From assembly GCA_004353515.1 (NCBI GenBank), contig SMNZ01000002.1:62001-126000 (forward strand): a DNA stretch of 64,000 nucleotides, in the 5' to 3' direction. Below the pieces are notes generated by a model. The model was given only the letters and a program-made list of their open reading frames with translations, ran no database searches and was not told the DNA's origin. This DNA is from Alteromonadaceae bacterium M269 (GTDB lineage: Bacteria > Pseudomonadota > Gammaproteobacteria > Enterobacterales > Alteromonadaceae). The number at the start of each line of letters is the position of its first letter. Position 1 is the stretch's first letter. The translations under genes were made by a program, and so were the position numbers. Shown piece by piece: positions 35,639 through 45,305 of the stretch.

Positions 35639-36034
35639 CTATCGATAACGCTCAGAACGCTCGATGATTTCAATGTCATAGCCATCAGGATCCTGAATAA
35701 AAAAGAACCGTGCGACAAACTGTCCTTCGGGTGCAAAAGTTTTGATGGGCTTCGGATCGTAACCCAATTGCGTTATTTGACTATGTAGCGCTTCTAAATT
35801 CTCGGTTACCAATGCAATGTGACCATAGCCATTACCTATGTCATAGGGTTCGGTATTCCCTTTATTGACCGTCAACTCAAGCTCAAAATCAGAACCAGAA
35901 TCTTTTAAATAAATGAGTTTGAAGTCTGAGAAACCTCTAACTTCCTTTAGTTCGAACCCTAACGCTTTTTGATAAAAATCCAAACTGGCTTGTTCATCTG
36001 CCACTCTTAACATGGTGTGAATAACTTTTAGCAT
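35639..36034 (-). CDS. gloA: Glyoxalase I-like VOC protein
   Basis: A 131-residue single-domain vicinal-oxygen-chelate protein with the lactoylglutathione lyase pattern: LKVIHTMLRVADEQASLDFY, ALGFEL, FELELTVNKG, GYGHIAL and FFIQDPDGYDIEIIER. Metal ligands fit H6, E (in LELT), H (GYGHIA) and E (YDIEIIE). Glyoxalase I converts the methylglyoxal-glutathione hemithioacetal to lactoylglutathione. It begins two bases after the SMP-30/yellow-like gene stop, so the two are an operon. Confidence 0.83.
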   Translation of the reverse strand: MLKVIHTMLRVADEQASLDFYQKALGFELKEVRGFSDFKLIYLKDSGSDFELELTVNKGNTEPYDIGNGYGHIALVTENLEALHSQITQLGYDPKPIKTFAPEGQFVARFFFIQDPDGYDIEIIERSERYR

Positions 36035-36036
36035 GA

Positions 36037-37110
36037 TTAGCGTCCTATGGTTGCTTGTGACAATGCATCAAAACGATAGATAGCAAACTGACCTTTTGTT
36101 GTGTCCTTACCGTTGTTTAAGACGGGTGAACGATGCAGTTCATTCACAGTAACATAGATTTGGTTGTTTGGGCCTACTGCGAACCCATCTGCCCAGCTGA
36201 GCTTTTCACTTTGATAAAGCTGTTGATATTGCCCGTTAGGTTTAACAATGCCCACACTATTATCGGTAATTGATGTGATATAAACGTTGCCTGCATTATC
36301 GATGGTAATGCCGTCAGAAATAGGCTTGTCGCCATAACGCTGAACACGCTGAGCAAGTTGTTTGTCTGATAAATTATTATTCAGCAAATCTTTAGTGCTG
36401 ACTCTAAAGAGTGATAACCCATTCATCGCACCGAAGTATAGCCATTGATTGTCTGGGCTGATAGTAATGGGGTTCGCCCCGATTCTTGCTGGTTGCCCAC
36501 CTAAGGTAACAACACGGCTTTCAATAACCATATCAATGTCTTCGGGACGAGTGTACTGACTACCGCTGAGTACACGTTTAGCGAGCCCTGTTTTTAAGTC
36601 AACAACGATAAGGGCTGATGTATCTGGCGTACCAACATCAGTTATGTAAATCGCATTGTTAGTGTCATCAATGGCTAGATCGTTAACGAAGCTTGTTTCG
36701 TTGGTGACTGGAAAGCCAAGGTAGATAACGCGGTGTAATGACTCCGTATTAATATTCCAGCCAATAAGCCTGGCATTGCTCTCAGGTGTCGCTCCGTCAA
36801 GTAACCAGAGTATGCCGTCACGAGAAACGTTGAGGCCAAGAACTCCATTCAATCCAGCTAAGCTGTTTTTGGGGGCTGATGCCCAAGTCAGATTAGGGTA
36901 TGGGGTTGTTGTTCCGTCTTCGTGTAACTCTACAACCTTTAACGGGTTGCCGTAAAATTCATGGACGCTATAAAAGATTCTTCCTTCTTTGCTAACAGCA
37001 ATATTTCCAGGTGGAACTGAATCGGGTAGGGAAGCTACTTTTGTCAGCTGTGCAGCTGCAAATTGGGAAAATAGAAACAGTATAGTGGCAATAAAATAAA
37101 CGGGTTTCAT
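36037..37110 (-). CDS. Exported SMP-30/yellow (major royal jelly)-like beta-propeller protein
   Basis: A 357-residue protein with a signal peptide (about 1-20, ending FAAAQ) and a six-bladed-propeller pattern. Segments such as LTWASAPKNSLAGLNGVLGL, DGILWLLDGATPESNARLIG, SFVNDLAIDDTNNAIYITDV and SDGITIDNAGNVYITSITDN resemble the yellow/MRJP and SMP-30 lactonase families. Activity is uncertain; relatives include lactonases and dopachrome-converting proteins. It is divergent from a LysR gene and coupled to the glyoxalase gene. Confidence 0.75.
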   Translation of the reverse strand: MKPVYFIATILFLFSQFAAAQLTKVASLPDSVPPGNIAVSKEGRIFYSVHEFYGNPLKVVELHEDGTTTPYPNLTWASAPKNSLAGLNGVLGLNVSRDGILWLLDGATPESNARLIGWNINTESLHRVIYLGFPVTNETSFVNDLAIDDTNNAIYITDVGTPDTSALIVVDLKTGLAKRVLSGSQYTRPEDIDMVIESRVVTLGGQPARIGANPITISPDNQWLYFGAMNGLSLFRVSTKDLLNNNLSDKQLAQRVQRYGDKPISDGITIDNAGNVYITSITDNSVGIVKPNGQYQQLYQSEKLSWADGFAVGPNNQIYVTVNELHRSPVLNNGKDTTKGQFAIYRFDALSQATIGR

Positions 37111-37255
37111 CGTGTTTACTCAGGTAAAAATTCATGCGCGAAAGCCTAAAGATGATTGAAAGACTAAGCAACGTGATATAATCAAATACGGCATTCGAAA
37201 ATATTAAACATTTGGCTATTTTGTTCAGCTATTTTATCTCTCGTTGGAGCCGGTT

Positions 37256-38152
37256 ATGTATCATTTAAATGACTTGGAGAGCTTTGCCGCAGCGGTTGAA
37301 GCTGGTGGCGTTATTGCTGCTAGTCGACAACTTAATACCGCGCCAGCAACGATCAGTCACAGAATCTCAAAGCTCGAGCAAACTTTAGGTGTTTCTCTGT
37401 TTTTCAGAAGTAGCAGAGGGATTACTCTGTCACCTGAAGGGCAGGCTTTCTACGAGAGATTAGGGCCTATTATCGATGCATTACACGAGCTTAACGAGTC
37501 GGTCGAAAATAAGCCAAATGCACTGAAAGGGAAGTTGCGAGTGACAATACCGCCTTGGGTGCTGAATTTATACCTAATGCCTAAGCTCGCGGACTTCAAA
37601 CAGGTTTTCCCGAATATCCAGCTTGAGTTTGTCGCCACTGACACACAACGAGATATCTCCGATGAAGGGATTGATATCGCCATACGCGTGGGTAAGTTGC
37701 CAGATTCGCGGTTACTCGCAAGAAAATTAGCGGACGACAGGCGCATTGTCTGCGCTTCTCCTCTTTATTTGGATACCCATGGCACACCAGAAACAGTTGA
37801 AGATTTACTTCGATACCACTTTGTTTGTTTACCTTGGCTAAGGCAACTTACTTTCGTCGATTCAAAAGGGCAAAGTGTGACAGTGCCCAATAAAAAATGT
37901 ACCTTGATATCCAACGCCGAAAGCCTCTCTGTAGCCATGAAGCAAGGCGTCGGTATCGGTATCCGATCGTGGCTAGCTGTTAGAGATTGCATTGAAAAAG
38001 GTGAGTTAGTGGAAGTATTACCCGGATGCTTAGCAAATGCTGAAGCGCCTCTTTGGTATGTTAGACCGAATAGCCGATTGGCATCGCAAAAAGTCGAGAC
38101 GTTTTATGAGTTTTGCTTTCAGGCAATAAACAGTCCGAGAGCCATGCAATGA
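37256..38152 (+). CDS. LysR-type regulator
   Basis: I place the start at the ATG at 37256, six bases after GGAG (37246-37249). A TTG four codons upstream is also in frame but less likely. The 298-residue product has a standard LysR DNA-binding domain (DLESFAAAVEAGGVIAASRQ, then RISKLEQTLGVSLFFRSSRG) and effector domain, nearest to the solitary LysR group acting on divergent genes. It faces the propeller/glyoxalase operon, a probable target. Its stop overlaps the AraC gene start by ATGA (38149-38152). Confidence 0.87.
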   Translation: MYHLNDLESFAAAVEAGGVIAASRQLNTAPATISHRISKLEQTLGVSLFFRSSRGITLSPEGQAFYERLGPIIDALHELNESVENKPNALKGKLRVTIPPWVLNLYLMPKLADFKQVFPNIQLEFVATDTQRDISDEGIDIAIRVGKLPDSRLLARKLADDRRIVCASPLYLDTHGTPETVEDLLRYHFVCLPWLRQLTFVDSKGQSVTVPNKKCTLISNAESLSVAMKQGVGIGIRSWLAVRDCIEKGELVEVLPGCLANAEAPLWYVRPNSRLASQKVETFYEFCFQAINSPRAMQ

Positions 38153-39156
38153 GTAAGCATCTAATTCCCAATAGTTTTGTTCGCTGGCACTTCGCTACTC
38201 TGAGCGAACAGCCTACACTTGCGGAGAGTTTAAAACGGCAATTGAATATTCCACAGCAAGTGTTCCATGAACCCGGCAGCTATTTAACGGCTAATCAGTT
38301 AGCACGCTTGATCAGTGAGACTATCCTAGCGACCGATGATGAATCCTTCGGTGCACTTTCAAAGAGCCTTGGTCGTGGCAGCTTTCATATGATGGCTTAT
38401 GCCTGTATTAGCTGCAAAACCTTGGAACAGGTTATTCAACGGGCAAGGCACTTCTATGCACTGGTTAATTCTCAAATGCAATGGCGGTATGTTGAAGAGG
38501 ATGAAAAGTGTCATTTAATCTTTGATTATCAGGATATTCAACAGAGCCAGGCTGCCTATTTTATTGCTTTTACTAGCTGTGTGTTTTGGCGGTTTTTAAG
38601 TTGGATAATTGATAAACCTATTCCACTAGACGCCGTACATTTCGATTACCCTTGTCCTCAAGGTGTGAGTGAAATGGGACTATTGTTTCGTATGGAGCCG
38701 CAGTTTTCGCAAGGTGCTAATCGAATCACCTTTGATAAGAGTTTTCTAGACCTGAGAGTTAAGCAAAATACAGACAGCCTGGATAAGTTTTTAATGCATG
38801 TCCCAGAGTGTTTGCTAAGTCATTATCAGGAAGAAATCAGCTTGAGCAAACAGGTACGGGAATACCTCGAACAACAGGACGACTTGCAAGGGATGTCGTT
38901 ACAGCATGTGGCTGAATACTTTTATTGCACTGAGCAGAGCTTCATTCGTTACTTACGTGCTGAAGGAGTGAAGTATTCGGATATCCGCAATCAAATCAAA
39001 AAGCAGCGAGCCAAACTCTGGTTACTGACTACACAGTTCACTAATCAAGAAATTTCCCAAAAGCTCGGGTTTGCTGATCCCACAGTCTTTTATCGGAATT
39101 GTAAAAAGTGGTTTGGTTTAACACCGAATCAATTTCGAGCGAACAATAGGCCCTAA
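38149..39156 (+). CDS. AraC-family regulator of the OruR/ArgR-like type
   Basis: The start at 38149 overlaps the LysR stop by ATGA; a TTG 12 codons upstream is in frame but would lie deep in the LysR gene. The 335-residue protein has the N-terminal domain typical of OruR-like AraC proteins (LGRGSFHMMAYACISCKTLE, FDYQDIQQSQAAYFIAF). The C-terminal AraC helix-turn-helix pair reads VAEYFYCTEQSFIRYLRAEG and ISQKLGFADPTVFYRNCKKW. It lies 94 bp upstream of a beta-oxidation operon, which it probably activates in response to an acyl compound (inference). Confidence 0.85.
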   Translation: MSKHLIPNSFVRWHFATLSEQPTLAESLKRQLNIPQQVFHEPGSYLTANQLARLISETILATDDESFGALSKSLGRGSFHMMAYACISCKTLEQVIQRARHFYALVNSQMQWRYVEEDEKCHLIFDYQDIQQSQAAYFIAFTSCVFWRFLSWIIDKPIPLDAVHFDYPCPQGVSEMGLLFRMEPQFSQGANRITFDKSFLDLRVKQNTDSLDKFLMHVPECLLSHYQEEISLSKQVREYLEQQDDLQGMSLQHVAEYFYCTEQSFIRYLRAEGVKYSDIRNQIKKQRAKLWLLTTQFTNQEISQKLGFADPTVFYRNCKKWFGLTPNQFRANNRP

Positions 39157-39250
39157 TAGCAAATGACACTAGTTTGATAGCTAGAGCCATAGTGAAAAAC
39201 ATTTTTGCCGACTAGTATCTGAATTATGTTTAATCAAAAAGTCATTCACT

Positions 39251-40456
39251 ATGTCCGAAGCCTTTATATTCGATGCTATTCGCACACCTCGCGGAATAGG
39301 TAAAGCCAAGGGCGCTTTACATGAAGTCAAGCCTGTCACCCTGTTAGCAGACCTGCTGAATAACCTGAAAGATAGAAACCAATTAGAAACCAAGCGAGTC
39401 GATGACATCGTGATGGGATGTGTTTCACCTGTCGGAGAGCAGGGTGCTGATATCGCTAAAACCGCAGCGCTCTATGCCGGTTGGGATAACGATGTTGCTG
39501 GTGTTCAACTGAACCGGTTCTGTGGTTCAGGCTTGGAAGCTGTGAACATGGCAGCGATGAAAGTTCGCTCAGGCTGGGAGCATCTCGTTGTGGCTGGTGG
39601 TGTGGAGTCTATGTCTCGTGTGCCCATTATGAGTGATGGCGGACCTTGGGCGATGGATCCGGAAACCAGTATGAAAACGGATTTTATCCCTCAGGGAATC
39701 AGCGCAGATTTGATTGCTACGTTAGACGGCTATTCCCGTGAAGAGCTGGATGCTTTCGCTGCACAATCGCATCAAAGAGCATCTGCCGCTTGGCAAAGAG
39801 GCGCATTTGAACGCTCTGTTGTCCCAGTTCGTGATCGAAGCGGTATGACGATTTTGGATCGCGATGAACTGATTCGATCGGAAACAACAGTGGAGAGTTT
39901 AAGTCAGCTTAAACCTTCGTTTGCCAAACTTGGTGCGCTAGGGTTTGAGCAAGTTGCCAAGAAAAAGTATCCGCAAGTAGAAGCACTGAGTCACGTTCAC
40001 CATGCAGGCAACTCCTCAGGTATAGTCGACGGTGCAGCAGCGGTTTTAATTGGTTCTGAACTGGCTGCAAAGGAACAAAACCTAGAACCTAGAGCTCGTA
40101 TCATTTCTACAGCCTTAGTCGGAGCCGACCCAACCATTATGCTGACCGGACCTGCTCCAGCAGCCAGAAAAGCACTCAATATAGCCGGAATGACAGCGGA
40201 CGATATTGATCTATTTGAAGTGAACGAAGCCTTCGCAGCTGTGGTTTTGCGATTCGTGAACGAGCTGAATGTTCCCATGGAAAAAGTGAATGTTAACGGT
40301 GGTGCTATTGCTATGGGGCATCCGTTAGGTGCAACTGGGGCAATGATATTGGGTACTTTAGTCGATGAGTTGCATGTTCGAGGTTTAAAGCGCGGATTGG
40401 CAACCTTGTGCATTGGCGGTGGTATGGGCATTGCTACTATCATCGAACGCGTTTAA
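39251..40456 (+). CDS. Acetyl-CoA C-acyltransferase (thiolase)
   Basis: A 401-residue thiolase. The nucleophilic Cys is in [13 protein letters not shown] (about residue 93), the His in [15 protein letters not shown] and the second Cys in [10 protein letters not shown]. It catalyses the last beta-oxidation step, cleaving 3-ketoacyl-CoA with CoA. It is the first gene of the operon with the FadB-like, CoA-transferase/racemase and acyl-CoA dehydrogenase genes. The next start follows the stop by 10 bp behind a strong AAGGAGGG ribosome-binding site. Confidence 0.93.
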   Translation: MSEAFIFDAIRTPRGIGKAKGALHEVKPVTLLADLLNNLKDRNQLETKRVDDIVMGCVSPVGEQGADIAKTAALYAGWDNDVAGVQLNRFCGSGLEAVNMAAMKVRSGWEHLVVAGGVESMSRVPIMSDGGPWAMDPETSMKTDFIPQGISADLIATLDGYSREELDAFAAQSHQRASAAWQRGAFERSVVPVRDRSGMTILDRDELIRSETTVESLSQLKPSFAKLGALGFEQVAKKKYPQVEALSHVHHAGNSSGIVDGAAAVLIGSELAAKEQNLEPRARIISTALVGADPTIMLTGPAPAARKALNIAGMTADDIDLFEVNEAFAAVVLRFVNELNVPMEKVNVNGGAIAMGHPLGATGAMILGTLVDELHVRGLKRGLATLCIGGGMGIATIIERV

Positions 40457-40466
40457 GGAGGGCATA

Positions 40467-42593
40467 ATGAGCACTGTTATTTATCAAAAAGATGAAAATC
40501 AAATTGTCCACCTCGTATTGGATAGACCAAATTCCCCGGTAAATCTTATCGACTGGGAGTTTTGCCGAGACTTCACATCAGCGGTAGAAGCGTTAAGCCA
40601 AGATAGTTTTCAAGGCGCTATTCTTCGTTCAACAAAAAGTACCTTCTTTGCTGGTGGAGACATCGATACCTTGTATAAAGCCAAGGCAGAAAATGCAGAA
40701 TCTGTTTATCAGCTCACTATGCAAGTGAAAGACGCATTTCGTAAGCTGGAAACTCTGGGTAAGCCAGTGGTGGCTTGTATCAATGGCTCTGCATTGGGAG
40801 GTGGTTTTGAGACTGCACTCGCTTGTACAACTCGGATAGCGGTTAATCACAAGAGTATTAAGCTAGGATTTCCTGAGGTGACCTTAGGCTTGTTACCCGG
40901 TGCTGGTGGCGTTACTCGAATGGTTCGTCACTTAGGGATTCAAGCTGCGTTGCCTTTCTTAGCTGAAGGTCGGATGCTGTCACCTGAGGCTGCTATGAAG
41001 TTAAATCTGGTTGATGCACTGGTGGAATCAGAATCTCAGTTAGTCGATGCGGCGATTACGCATATATTAAATAATCCGGGTGCTATACAGCCTTGGGATG
41101 AAAAAGGTTTTAGATTACCCGGCGGCACACCTAATACGCCTAAATTGGCACAATTACTGGTTGCTGCGCCTGCAGCAATGCGCCAAAAAACACGAGGCAA
41201 CTTACCTGCACCTGAGGCTATATTAGCTGCAGCTGTTGAAGGGGCGTCGGTAGATTTTGCAACTGCTAGCAGAATTGAAAGCCGCTATTTTGCGGAACTA
41301 GCGACTGGGCAGGTGAGTAAGAATCTGATCAATGCGTTTTGGTACCAGAAGAATGCCATCGATAACGGAAAAAACCGCCCGAACAGTGCCAAAACAAAAT
41401 TCCAAAAAGTAGGCGTTTTAGGTGCAGGCATGATGGGAGCTGGTATTGCATACAGCGCGGCAGTTAAAGGTATTGATGTCGTGCTGAAAGACGTGACGCT
41501 GGAGAATGCAGAAAAAGGTAAGGACTATTCACGTCGCTTATTGGAGAAGAAGGTTCAGAAAGGGCGACTGGAGCAAAGCGCTGCTGACGCAATACTGGGT
41601 CGAATAAAGGTGACTGATTCAGTCGAACCCTTAGCTGACTGCGAATTAGTTGTTGAAGCGGTGTTTGAAGATAGAGCGTTGAAGGAAAAAGTCACACAGG
41701 AAGCTGAAGCTGTCTTAGCGGATTCTGCGGTCTTTGGATCTAATACGTCTACATTGCCTATTTCTGGTTTGGCATCGGCGTCAAAGCGTCCTGATAATTT
41801 CATTGGTATTCACTTTTTCTCCCCAGTAGACAAAATGCCTTTAATTGAAATTATCTGTGGTGAGAAAACATCAGATGAAACTCTAGCCAAAGCTTATGAC
41901 TTTAGTTTGCAGCTTGGCAAAACACCTATTGTTGTGAATGACAGTCGCGGATTTTTTACATCTCGAGTTTTTAGCTGCTTTGTCAAAGAAGGCGTTAAAA
42001 TGCTGAAAGAAACCTCCGCTGCGGAAATTGAAAATGCCGCTTGGGCAGATGGTTTCCCCGTCGGGCCTTTAGCTGTTCTTGATGAAGTGAGCTTGTCGCT
42101 GTTTGATAAAATCAATGCGCAAACTCGACGAGATTTTGAGGAGCAAGGCGCTGAGTTTGTGATTGATGATGCGGATGACATTGTCATGAAAATGCTGGAG
42201 CTCAATCGCGCTGGTCGTATAGCTGGGGCTGGTTTTTACCAATACAGTGATAGTGGTAAAAAATCGTTATGGCCAGAATTGGGACAACACTTTAATCCGA
42301 ATGCGGAATCCATACCTTACCAGGATATAAAAGATAGGCTGCTCTACATCATGTCGTTAGAGACAGTGAAGTGCTTTGATGAAAAGGTACTGCGAAGTGT
42401 CGGCGATGCCAATATTGGTTCAGTGATGGGGATTGGGTTTCCGCAATGGGCTGGTGGTGCTTTGCAATTTATAAATTCAGTAGGCATCAAAACATTTGTT
42501 GATCGGGCGACAGAACTAGCCAGTCGCTATGGTGAGCGCTTTTTACCGGGTGAAACCTTGCGGAAAATGGCAGTTAACGAGGAACTGTTCTAG
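40467..42593 (+). CDS. Fused enoyl-CoA hydratase / 3-hydroxyacyl-CoA dehydrogenase (FadB/FadJ-like)
   Basis: The start at 40467 follows AAGGAGGG; the open frame reaches 18 codons further up but overlaps the thiolase gene. The 708-residue protein has an N-terminal crotonase domain (oxyanion-hole FFAGGD and GSALGGGFE, active-site region FPEVTLGLLPGAGG). A central NAD-binding HAD domain (GVLGAGMMGAGIAYSAAVKG, SNTSTLPISGLAS, GIHFFSPVDKMPLIEI) and two C-terminal HAD helical domains follow. It performs hydration and oxidation of enoyl-CoA. It is next to the thiolase, as in fad operons. Confidence 0.93.
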   Translation: MSTVIYQKDENQIVHLVLDRPNSPVNLIDWEFCRDFTSAVEALSQDSFQGAILRSTKSTFFAGGDIDTLYKAKAENAESVYQLTMQVKDAFRKLETLGKPVVACINGSALGGGFETALACTTRIAVNHKSIKLGFPEVTLGLLPGAGGVTRMVRHLGIQAALPFLAEGRMLSPEAAMKLNLVDALVESESQLVDAAITHILNNPGAIQPWDEKGFRLPGGTPNTPKLAQLLVAAPAAMRQKTRGNLPAPEAILAAAVEGASVDFATASRIESRYFAELATGQVSKNLINAFWYQKNAIDNGKNRPNSAKTKFQKVGVLGAGMMGAGIAYSAAVKGIDVVLKDVTLENAEKGKDYSRRLLEKKVQKGRLEQSAADAILGRIKVTDSVEPLADCELVVEAVFEDRALKEKVTQEAEAVLADSAVFGSNTSTLPISGLASASKRPDNFIGIHFFSPVDKMPLIEIICGEKTSDETLAKAYDFSLQLGKTPIVVNDSRGFFTSRVFSCFVKEGVKMLKETSAAEIENAAWADGFPVGPLAVLDEVSLSLFDKINAQTRRDFEEQGAEFVIDDADDIVMKMLELNRAGRIAGAGFYQYSDSGKKSLWPELGQHFNPNAESIPYQDIKDRLLYIMSLETVKCFDEKVLRSVGDANIGSVMGIGFPQWAGGALQFINSVGIKTFVDRATELASRYGERFLPGETLRKMAVNEELF

Positions 42594-42595
42594 CT

Positions 42596-43810
42596 ATGGA
42601 TACGTCCGAAACAAAACAAGGGCAAGGGCCGCTTGAAGGATTGAAAGTTCTCGATTTTTCCAGTTTATTGCCTGGGCCTTATGCCACTATGCTGTTGGCA
42701 GATATGGGAGCTGAAGTGGTTCGTATCGAATCACCTTCTCATAGCGATATGGTGTGTGATGTGCCGCCTTTTATTAATATCGATGGGCATCAGACAAGTT
42801 ACGCTCACTTGCAGTTGAATCGCAATAAACAATCGATAGCGTTGGATTTGAAACAACCGATAGCAATAGATGCTGTGAAAAAGATGTTGCCGCTTTTTGA
42901 TGTGGTTATTGAGCAATTTCGTCCCGGCGTTATGCAAAAACTTGGACTCGACTACAAATCTCTGGCAGAGAGTTATCCAGAGCTAATTTATTGTTCTATC
43001 AGTGGTTATGGCCAAAGTGGGCCTATGGTAGACAAGGCTGGACATGATATTAACTACCTCGCATTAAGCGGCGTTGCCAGTTATAGCGGGACACCAGAGA
43101 CCGGGTCTGTATTAAGTGGCGTGCAAATCGCTGATATTGCAGGTGGTTCGCATCATGCGGTGATGGCGATTATGGCTGCCTATATTGCTCGACAAAAAAG
43201 TGGCAAAGGCCAATATCTGGATATCAGCATGACAGATGCTGCTTTTTCACTGAATGCACTCTTTGCGCCTGGAGCAATCAATTCAGGTACCTCTCCTGAA
43301 CTTGGCGGTACTTTGCTGAATGGTGGACATTTTTATGGTTATTACCAAACAGAAGGTAAGCAACAGTTGGCAGTTGGTGCGTTAGAGCCTAAATTTGCAA
43401 TGCGCTTTTTAGCCTTACTAGGTATCGATCAGAGCATGATGATGCCAATTGCCAGTATGACAGAGCTAAAGCAGCAGATTGCCGAGCGTATTCAGCAACA
43501 GCCTTTGGAACACTGGCAATCTCTTTTTGAGTCTGAAGATGTATGCGTGACCCCGGTCCTAGATATTAACGAAGCAGCCACTTCATTGCTAATGAAAGAG
43601 CGTGACATGCTGCTTTCTGTCGGCAACAAGGAACAGAAGGTCAGTCAGATTGCACCAGCTATGAAGTTCGCTGAAAGTGATTTCGAGCAATTTACGCTAG
43701 CCCCTAGAGCTGGCCAGGGCACAGAGGCTCTTTTGAGGCGATATGGCGTCGCCGAATCAGATATTGAAACCATATTGGCCGCTAATGCAGGGAAAGAGAG
43801 TAGCGAGTGA
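42596..43810 (+). CDS. CoA-transferase family III protein, alpha-methylacyl-CoA racemase-like
   Basis: A 404-residue CaiB/BaiF-superfamily protein starting 2 bp after the FadB-like stop. Family signatures include LKVLDFSSLLPGPYATMLLA, DMGAEVVRIE, LNRNKQSIALDLK and FRPGVMQKLGL. The stretch AGHDINYLALSG, with its His-Asp, resembles alpha-methylacyl-CoA racemase rather than formyl- or carnitine-CoA transferases. Racemisation of 2-methyl-branched acyl-CoA would let branched chains enter beta-oxidation. A true CoA transferase cannot be excluded. Confidence 0.8.
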   Translation: MDTSETKQGQGPLEGLKVLDFSSLLPGPYATMLLADMGAEVVRIESPSHSDMVCDVPPFINIDGHQTSYAHLQLNRNKQSIALDLKQPIAIDAVKKMLPLFDVVIEQFRPGVMQKLGLDYKSLAESYPELIYCSISGYGQSGPMVDKAGHDINYLALSGVASYSGTPETGSVLSGVQIADIAGGSHHAVMAIMAAYIARQKSGKGQYLDISMTDAAFSLNALFAPGAINSGTSPELGGTLLNGGHFYGYYQTEGKQQLAVGALEPKFAMRFLALLGIDQSMMMPIASMTELKQQIAERIQQQPLEHWQSLFESEDVCVTPVLDINEAATSLLMKERDMLLSVGNKEQKVSQIAPAMKFAESDFEQFTLAPRAGQGTEALLRRYGVAESDIETILAANAGKESSE

Positions 43811-44077
43811 AACCTGCAGGGGCAATTCACAAGATGAAGAGTACAGACCAAGTTTACAATCAACCTACTTTTCGTTGCCCAATACGACGTTATTTTTTGG
43901 CAGTTTAGGTATAATGATGAGCTAAAGCTAAATGGCTCAGAATGAAAATTTTTACTGCCATCCATAGACAACAAAGAACAATTTAAGCCAACTCTGGCTG
44001 CAGTGGCAATAGTTACTAAGCCAAGATGTCCTAAGATCAGAGTTGGTATAGAAGTAATGACAACTCAGGAATCCGTT

Positions 44078-45226
44078 ATGAGTACAGCCGAATTAAATGA
44101 AGAACTTAGCATATTTCGCGAAATGGTATGTCAGTTCATCGAAAATGAAGTAGCCCCCCATTACGAACAGTGGGAAAAAGACAAGATCATCCCTCAGTCG
44201 TTCTGGCAAAAAATGGGTGAACAAGGCTTATTGTGTTGTGATATCTCAGAGGAATACGGCGGTTTTGGAACAGACTTCCGCTTTAATATGATCGTATGTG
44301 AAGAAATGGCGCGAGCTGGGTATTTTGCGCTAAGTACCAACATTACAGTACACGCCGATATCTGTGCGCATTATTTGCTAAACATGGGTACAGAGGAACA
44401 GAAGCAGCAATACCTTCCTAAGATGGTCACTGGCGAATGTATCTCTGCGATCTGTATGACAGATCCTGCCGCAGGTAGTGATCTTCAGGGCATGAAAACC
44501 AACGCTAAGCTAGTTGATGGCAACTATGTTCTCAACGGTTCAAAAACCTTTATTACTAATGGTCAGAACGCATCTCTCTACATAGTTGCAGCACGCACCA
44601 ATATGGAAGTGAAAGCAGCTAAAGGTATGAGTTTATTCTTAGTTGATGGTGACACCAAAGGCTTCGTACGTGGTCAGAACCTCAATAAGATAGGTCAACA
44701 TGCGGGTGATACCTCTGAGCTGTTCTTTGAAGATGTCGTGTTATCTCCAGATCGCGTTCTGGGCGCTGTGAACCAAGGCTTTATTACACTGATGCAAGAG
44801 CTACCAAGAGAGCGATTAGCGCTTGCTTGTGGTGCTGTAGCCCATGCAGAAGGTGCGCTTAGGTTAGCTGTTGAGTATGTTAATGAGCGCCACGCTTTTG
44901 GTAAGCCTTTGGCTGCATTGCAGGACATCAAGTTTAAGTTAGCTGAAATGTACACGCAGACAGAAATTCATCGTGTAATGGTTGAGCAATACAAAGAATT
45001 GCATATGTCTAAGGAGTTGACGACAACCCAAGCAAGCATTGCGAAGTACGCTGCAACTGAGATGGAGTGTAAGGTTATTGATATGGCGCTACAGATGTTT
45101 GGTGGCTATGGCTATATGCAGGAATATCCGATTTCACGTTACTACGTTGATGCTCGTGTCCAGAAAATCTATGGTGGAACCAACGAAATCATGAAGGAAG
45201 TAATAAGCCGTTCGATTTCGGTTTAG
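44078..45226 (+). CDS. Acyl-CoA dehydrogenase, long-chain/branched type
   Basis: I choose the ATG at 44078 because AGGA (44067-44070) lies seven bases before it; an in-frame ATG at 44057 has no good signal. The 382-residue flavoenzyme shows ICMTDPAAGSDLQGM, FITNGQNASLYIV and MFGGYGYMQEYPISRYYVDA. The end reads IYGGTNEIM, lacking the MCAD-type Glu. As in LCAD and isovaleryl-CoA dehydrogenase, the base is probably the Glu in QELPRERLALACG. It lies 267 bp after the racemase-like gene and may have its own promoter. Confidence 0.88.
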   Translation: MSTAELNEELSIFREMVCQFIENEVAPHYEQWEKDKIIPQSFWQKMGEQGLLCCDISEEYGGFGTDFRFNMIVCEEMARAGYFALSTNITVHADICAHYLLNMGTEEQKQQYLPKMVTGECISAICMTDPAAGSDLQGMKTNAKLVDGNYVLNGSKTFITNGQNASLYIVAARTNMEVKAAKGMSLFLVDGDTKGFVRGQNLNKIGQHAGDTSELFFEDVVLSPDRVLGAVNQGFITLMQELPRERLALACGAVAHAEGALRLAVEYVNERHAFGKPLAALQDIKFKLAEMYTQTEIHRVMVEQYKELHMSKELTTTQASIAKYAATEMECKVIDMALQMFGGYGYMQEYPISRYYVDARVQKIYGGTNEIMKEVISRSISV

Positions 45227-45235
45227 CCTCTAATA

Positions 45236-45268
45236 TTCAAGGGTGGTGGGCCTCTGATCACCCTTGAA
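45236..45268 (+). terminator. Terminator after the acyl-CoA dehydrogenase gene
   Basis: A perfect 10-bp stem TTCAAGGGTG/CACCCTTGAA closes the operon, followed by CTTTGTATTT. The loop is 13 bases. Confidence 0.7.
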
Positions 45269-45305
45269 CTTTGTATTTAAGTAGCCTATTGCCTAATCAG
45301 TCACG

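Noticed and set aside
39997-40443. A 148-codon minus-strand frame inside the thiolase gene
   Set aside because: It is antisense to a clearly functional thiolase with intact motifs and shows no protein-family pattern.
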